Shown here: positions 60,301 to 64,000 of the stretch, piece by piece
How positions within the stretch are numbered: position 1 is the first letter of the stretch
Layout: the number at the start of each line of letters is the position of its first letter
Assembly (NCBI RefSeq): GCF_017614965.1
Contig: NZ_WVUG01000006.1
Coordinates: 1 to 64,000 of the forward strand
Length of the DNA: 64,000 nt
From: Streptomyces griseorubiginosus
GTDB taxonomy: Bacteria > Actinomycetota > Actinomycetes > Streptomycetales > Streptomycetaceae
Direction: 5' to 3'
Notes under the pieces: model-generated
What the model was told of the DNA's origin: nothing
What the model saw: the letters and a program-made list of their open reading frames with translations, nothing else
The model's database searches: none
Program-made: the position numbers and the translations under genes

Positions 60301-61565
60301 GCCGGCGGGTGGCGGTCACGGGCATAGGCATCGTCGCACCCGGCGGCATCGGGGTGCCGGCGTTCTGGGACCTGCTGGCGGCCGGGCGCACCGCGACACG
60401 CGGCATCACCTTCTTCGACCCGGCCGGCCTGCGCTCCCGGATCGCCGCCGAGTGCGACTTCGACCCGGCCGCCCACGGACTGGACGCCGAGGAAACCGCG
60501 CGCAACGACCGCTACATCCAGTTCGCCCTGGCCGCCGGGGACGAGGCGGTGCGCGACGCCGGTCTCGACCTGGACCGGGAGAACCCCTGGCGGGTCGGGG
60601 TCTCCCTGGGCACCGCGGTGGGCGGGACCACCCGTCTGGAGCACGACTACGTGCTCGTCAGCCACCACGGCGAGCGCTGGGACGTCGACCCCCGCGAGGC
60701 CGAACCGCATCTGCACCGGGCCTTCTCGCCCAGCACGCTGGCCTCGGCGGTGGCCGAGCGGTTCATGGCGCGGGGCCCGGTGCAGACCGTCTCCACGGGC
60801 TGCACCTCGGGCCTGGACGCGGTCGGCTACGCCCTCCACACCATCGAGGAGGGCCGGGCCGACGTATGCATCGCGGGCGCCTCGGACTCGCCGATCTCCC
60901 CGATCACCATGGCCTGCTTCGACGCCATCAAGGCCACGTCGCCCAACAACGACGACCCGGCCCACGCCTCCCGGCCCTTCGACGCCCACCGCGACGGCTT
61001 CGTCATGGGCGAGGGCGGCGCCGTACTGGTCCTGGAGGAGCTCGAACACGCCCGGGCGCGGGGCGCCCACGTGTACTGCGAGCTGGCCGGCTACGCCACC
61101 TTCGGCAACGCCTACCACATGACGGGGCTGACCAAGGAGGGCCTGGAGATGGCCCGGGCGATCGACACCGCCCTGATCCACGCCCGGCTCGACCCCACGG
61201 CGATCGACTACGTCAACGCCCACGGGTCCGGCACCCAGCAGAACGACCGTCACGAGACCGCGGCGGTCAAACGGGCCCTGGGACAGCACGCCTACGCCAC
61301 GCCGATGAGCTCCATCAAGTCCATGGTGGGCCACTCCCTCGGCGCGATCGGCGCGATCGAGGTCGTCGCCTGTGTGCTGGCCCTGGCCCATCAGGTCGTC
61401 CCGCCCACCGCCAACTACGAGACGCCGGACCCCGAGTGCGACCTGGACTACGTGCCGCGCGTCGCACGCGAACGGAAGCTGACCAGCGTGCTGTCCGTGG
61501 GCAGCGGGTTCGGCGGCTTCCAGTCCGCGGTGGTGCTGACCCGGCCGAGGGAGAGGACACGATGA
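60297..61565 (+). CDS. whiE-ORFIII: type II PKS ketosynthase alpha, whiE ORFIII homologue
   Basis: A 422-residue beta-ketoacyl synthase. The active-site Cys169 is in [13 protein letters not shown]; the catalytic His309 and His346 are in [12 protein letters not shown] and [12 protein letters not shown]. It extends the polyketide chain with malonyl units as a heterodimer with the chain-length factor next to it. Both ends overlap neighbours by ATGA, so cupin, KS-alpha and CLF are translated together. Confidence 0.96.
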   Translation: MSRRVAVTGIGIVAPGGIGVPAFWDLLAAGRTATRGITFFDPAGLRSRIAAECDFDPAAHGLDAEETARNDRYIQFALAAGDEAVRDAGLDLDRENPWRVGVSLGTAVGGTTRLEHDYVLVSHHGERWDVDPREAEPHLHRAFSPSTLASAVAERFMARGPVQTVSTGCTSGLDAVGYALHTIEEGRADVCIAGASDSPISPITMACFDAIKATSPNNDDPAHASRPFDAHRDGFVMGEGGAVLVLEELEHARARGAHVYCELAGYATFGNAYHMTGLTKEGLEMARAIDTALIHARLDPTAIDYVNAHGSGTQQNDRHETAAVKRALGQHAYATPMSSIKSMVGHSLGAIGAIEVVACVLALAHQVVPPTANYETPDPECDLDYVPRVARERKLTSVLSVGSGFGGFQSAVVLTRPRERTR

Positions 61566-62812
61566 GCGAACCGTATCCACGGCGCGCGGCCGTCACCGGC
61601 ATCGGTGTGGTGGCGCCCAACGGAACCAGCGCCGAGTCCTTCTGGAAGTCCACCCGGGAGGGCATCAGCGTCCTCGACCGGGTCACCCGCGAGGGCTGCG
61701 GTCACCTGCCGATGCGGGTGGCCGGCGAGGTCCGCGACTTCGACGCGCCGGCGGCGGTCGAGGAACGCTTCCTCGTCCAGACCGACCGCTTCACCCACTT
61801 CGCCATGGCGGCGGCCGACCGCGCCCTGGACGACGCCGAGTTCGGCCCCGCCGACGAGGACGGGAGTCCGTTCTCCGTGGGCGTGGTCACCGCGGCCGGC
61901 TCCGGCGGCGGCGAGTTCGGCCAGCGGGAGCTGCAGCAACTGTGGGGCAAGGGCAGCCGGTTCGTCGGCCCGTACCAGTCCATCGCCTGGTTCTACGCCG
62001 CCAGCACCGGCCAGATCTCCATCCGCCGGGGCTTCAAGGGCCCCTGCTCGGTGGTCGCCGCCGACGAGGCCGGCGGTCTCGACGCCCTCGCGCACGCGGC
62101 CCGGGCGGTGCGGCGCGGCACCGACACGATCGTGGCCGGCGCGACCGAGGCCCCGCTGGCCCCCTACTCGGGGGTCTGCCAGCTCGGCTACCGGGAGCTG
62201 AGCACCGAGGCCGACCCGGACCGGGCCTACCGGCCCTTCACCGCCCAGGCCTGCGGTTTCGTGCCGGCCGAGGGCGGCGCGATGCTCGTCGTGGAGGACG
62301 AGCGCACGGCCCGGGAGCGGGGCGCACGGGTACGTGCCCTGGTCGCGGGGCACGCGGCGACCTTCACCGGCGCCTCCCGCTGGGAGGAGTCCCGGCACGG
62401 GCTCGCGCACGCAGTCGCCGGCGCCCTGGACGAGGCCGGCTGCGCCCCCGAGGAGATCGACGCCGTCTTCGCCGACGCCCTCGGTGTTCCGGAGGCCGAC
62501 CGCGCCGAGGCCCTCGCGATCACCGACGCGCTCGGCGCCCACGGCCGGCGCGTGCCGGTCACCGCGCCCAAGACCGGCATCGGCCGCGGCTACTGCGCGG
62601 CGCCCGTCCTGGACAGCGCCGCGGCCGTGCTCGCCCTGGAGCACGGCATCCTCCCGCCCACCCCCAACGTCTACGACATCTGCCACGACCTCGACCTCGT
62701 GACCACCCGCGCCCGCGCCGTCGAACTGCGCACGGTGCTGGTCCTCAGCCGGGGGCTCATGGGATCGAACTCGGCGCTCGTGCTGCGGCGCGGCGCCGCC
62801 GACGCCTCCTGA
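61562..62812 (+). CDS. whiE-ORFIV: type II PKS chain-length factor (KS-beta), whiE ORFIV homologue
   Basis: A 416-residue partner of the ketosynthase. It aligns with KS-alpha throughout, but the active-site Cys is replaced: [12 protein letters not shown] places Glu169 exactly at the Cys169 position. Most chain-length factors have Gln here. The later catalytic His positions are also changed ([21 protein letters not shown]). The protein sets the number of malonyl units and, in the family, decarboxylates malonyl-ACP to start the chain. ATGA overlap with KS-alpha ensures equal amounts. Confidence 0.95.
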   Translation: MSEPYPRRAAVTGIGVVAPNGTSAESFWKSTREGISVLDRVTREGCGHLPMRVAGEVRDFDAPAAVEERFLVQTDRFTHFAMAAADRALDDAEFGPADEDGSPFSVGVVTAAGSGGGEFGQRELQQLWGKGSRFVGPYQSIAWFYAASTGQISIRRGFKGPCSVVAADEAGGLDALAHAARAVRRGTDTIVAGATEAPLAPYSGVCQLGYRELSTEADPDRAYRPFTAQACGFVPAEGGAMLVVEDERTARERGARVRALVAGHAATFTGASRWEESRHGLAHAVAGALDEAGCAPEEIDAVFADALGVPEADRAEALAITDALGAHGRRVPVTAPKTGIGRGYCAAPVLDSAAAVLALEHGILPPTPNVYDICHDLDLVTTRARAVELRTVLVLSRGLMGSNSALVLRRGAADAS

Positions 62813-62847
62813 CGAGGCGCCACCCAGCGAAGGAAGAGAGGAACCGC

Positions 62848-63586
<739 letters not shown>

Positions 63587-63614
63587 TCCGCCGCATCGCA
63601 GGAAGGACAGACCG

Positions 63615-63947
63615 ATGCACCAGGCCCTGATCGTGGCCCGCATGGCACCGGGCTCCGCCCCGGACATCGCCAAGGTGTTCGCCGAGTCCGACCGGGGGGA
63701 GCTGCCGCACCTGGTCGGGGTCGCCCGGCGCAGCCTCTTCCAGTTCGGTGACGTGTACCTGCATCTCATCGAGTCCGAGCAGGACCCCGGGCCGGCCATC
63801 GCCAAGGTGACCGGACACCCCGAGTTCCGTGACGTCAGCGAGCGGCTGGCGGCGTACGTCAGCGCGTACGACCCCGAGACCTGGCGCTCGCCGAAGGACG
63901 CGATGGCCAGCCGCTTCTACCTCTGGGAGCGGGACGCCACCGCCTGA
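63615..63947 (+). CDS. whiE-ORFVII: TcmI-type polyketide cyclase, whiE ORFVII homologue
   Basis: A 110-residue dimeric alpha/beta-barrel protein of the TcmI family: ALIVARMAPGSAPDIAKVFA, LVGVARRSLFQFGDVYLHLI (His in the pocket strand) and DVSERLAAYVSAYDPETWRS. It closes late rings of the polycyclic product. Last gene of the operon; a perfect hairpin follows the stop codon. Confidence 0.93.
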   Translation: MHQALIVARMAPGSAPDIAKVFAESDRGELPHLVGVARRSLFQFGDVYLHLIESEQDPGPAIAKVTGHPEFRDVSERLAAYVSAYDPETWRSPKDAMASRFYLWERDATA

Positions 63948-63950
63948 GAC

Positions 63951-63998
63951 CGTCCGCTGCCACCGGCCGAAGGACCCGGCGACCGGTGGCAGCGGACG
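63951..63998 (+). terminator. terminator of the spore-pigment operon
   Basis: CGTCCGCTGCCACCGG (63951-63966) and CCGGTGGCAGCGGACG (63983-63998) form a perfect 16-bp stem around a 16-base loop. It begins three bases after the stop codon of the last pigment gene and is followed by TT before the window ends. Confidence 0.85.
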
Positions 63999-64000
63999 TT

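Noticed and set aside
60452-62812. 786-codon frame joining part of KS-alpha (out of frame) to the chain-length factor
   Set aside because: Only the part after 61562 is coding; the upstream part is a frame-shifted shadow of the ketosynthase gene. It is not a fusion protein.

Overview
The window is a high-GC actinobacterial chromosome segment, almost certainly from a Streptomyces. Evidence: strong G/C bias at third codon positions, frequent GTG starts, a SARP-type regulator, many SpoIIE-family phosphatases, a class F sortase and a near-complete spore-pigment (whiE-type) type II polyketide cluster at the right end. No rRNA, tRNA, CRISPR array or intact mobile element was seen.

Left third (1-31,000) is mostly sugar-polymer metabolism with regulators between. 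It opens with the tail of an alpha/beta hydrolase, two divergent glycosidases (GH15-like; MGH1/GH63-like), a cation diffusion exporter, a SARP-like regulator divergent from an epoxide-hydrolase-type enzyme, and an MFS exporter followed by a GbsR/MarR regulator. A secreted rhamnosidase-type enzyme with four Cys-rich C-terminal repeats and a GH76 mannanase form an operon behind a LacI-type palindrome. A PLP decarboxylase is divergent from a MarR gene across a three-copy 15-bp repeat. After a cold-shock-domain protein, two divergent GT-C-like membrane proteins, a methyltransferase and a small membrane protein comes a second secreted set: a polysaccharide-lyase-like protein plus SGNH esterase (minus strand) opposite GH97 and a beta-helix/CBM protein (plus strand), sharing an ATACATCGG-type operator.

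Middle (31,000-43,900): an IS481-like remnant, a membrane SpoIIE phosphatase, a lipoprotein, a LacI regulator divergent from a GH36 alpha-galactosidase (two identical 14-bp palindromes), several small conserved proteins, and a trio of class II amidotransferase, glutamate-cysteine-ligase-like enzyme and Orn/Lys/Arg decarboxylase that may handle gamma-glutamylated amines. A truncated recQ closes this part.

Right (43,900-64,000): a partner-switching signalling group (two soluble SpoIIE phosphatases, a STAS protein, a HATPase anti-sigma-type kinase) with tandem repeats in its gaps; a P1 aminopeptidase; a dihydrolipoamide dehydrogenase and propionyl-CoA-synthetase-like pair; a BrkB-family protein; a decayed cation exchanger; then the pigment locus. 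Here the FAD monooxygenase lies on the same strand upstream, separated from the whiE ORFI-VII-like operon by a cell-surface protein and a class F sortase. The operon ends in a 16-bp perfect hairpin. Gene decay (28,089, 31,185, 39,682, 43,541, 54,400) recurs and suggests an accessory, arm-like region.
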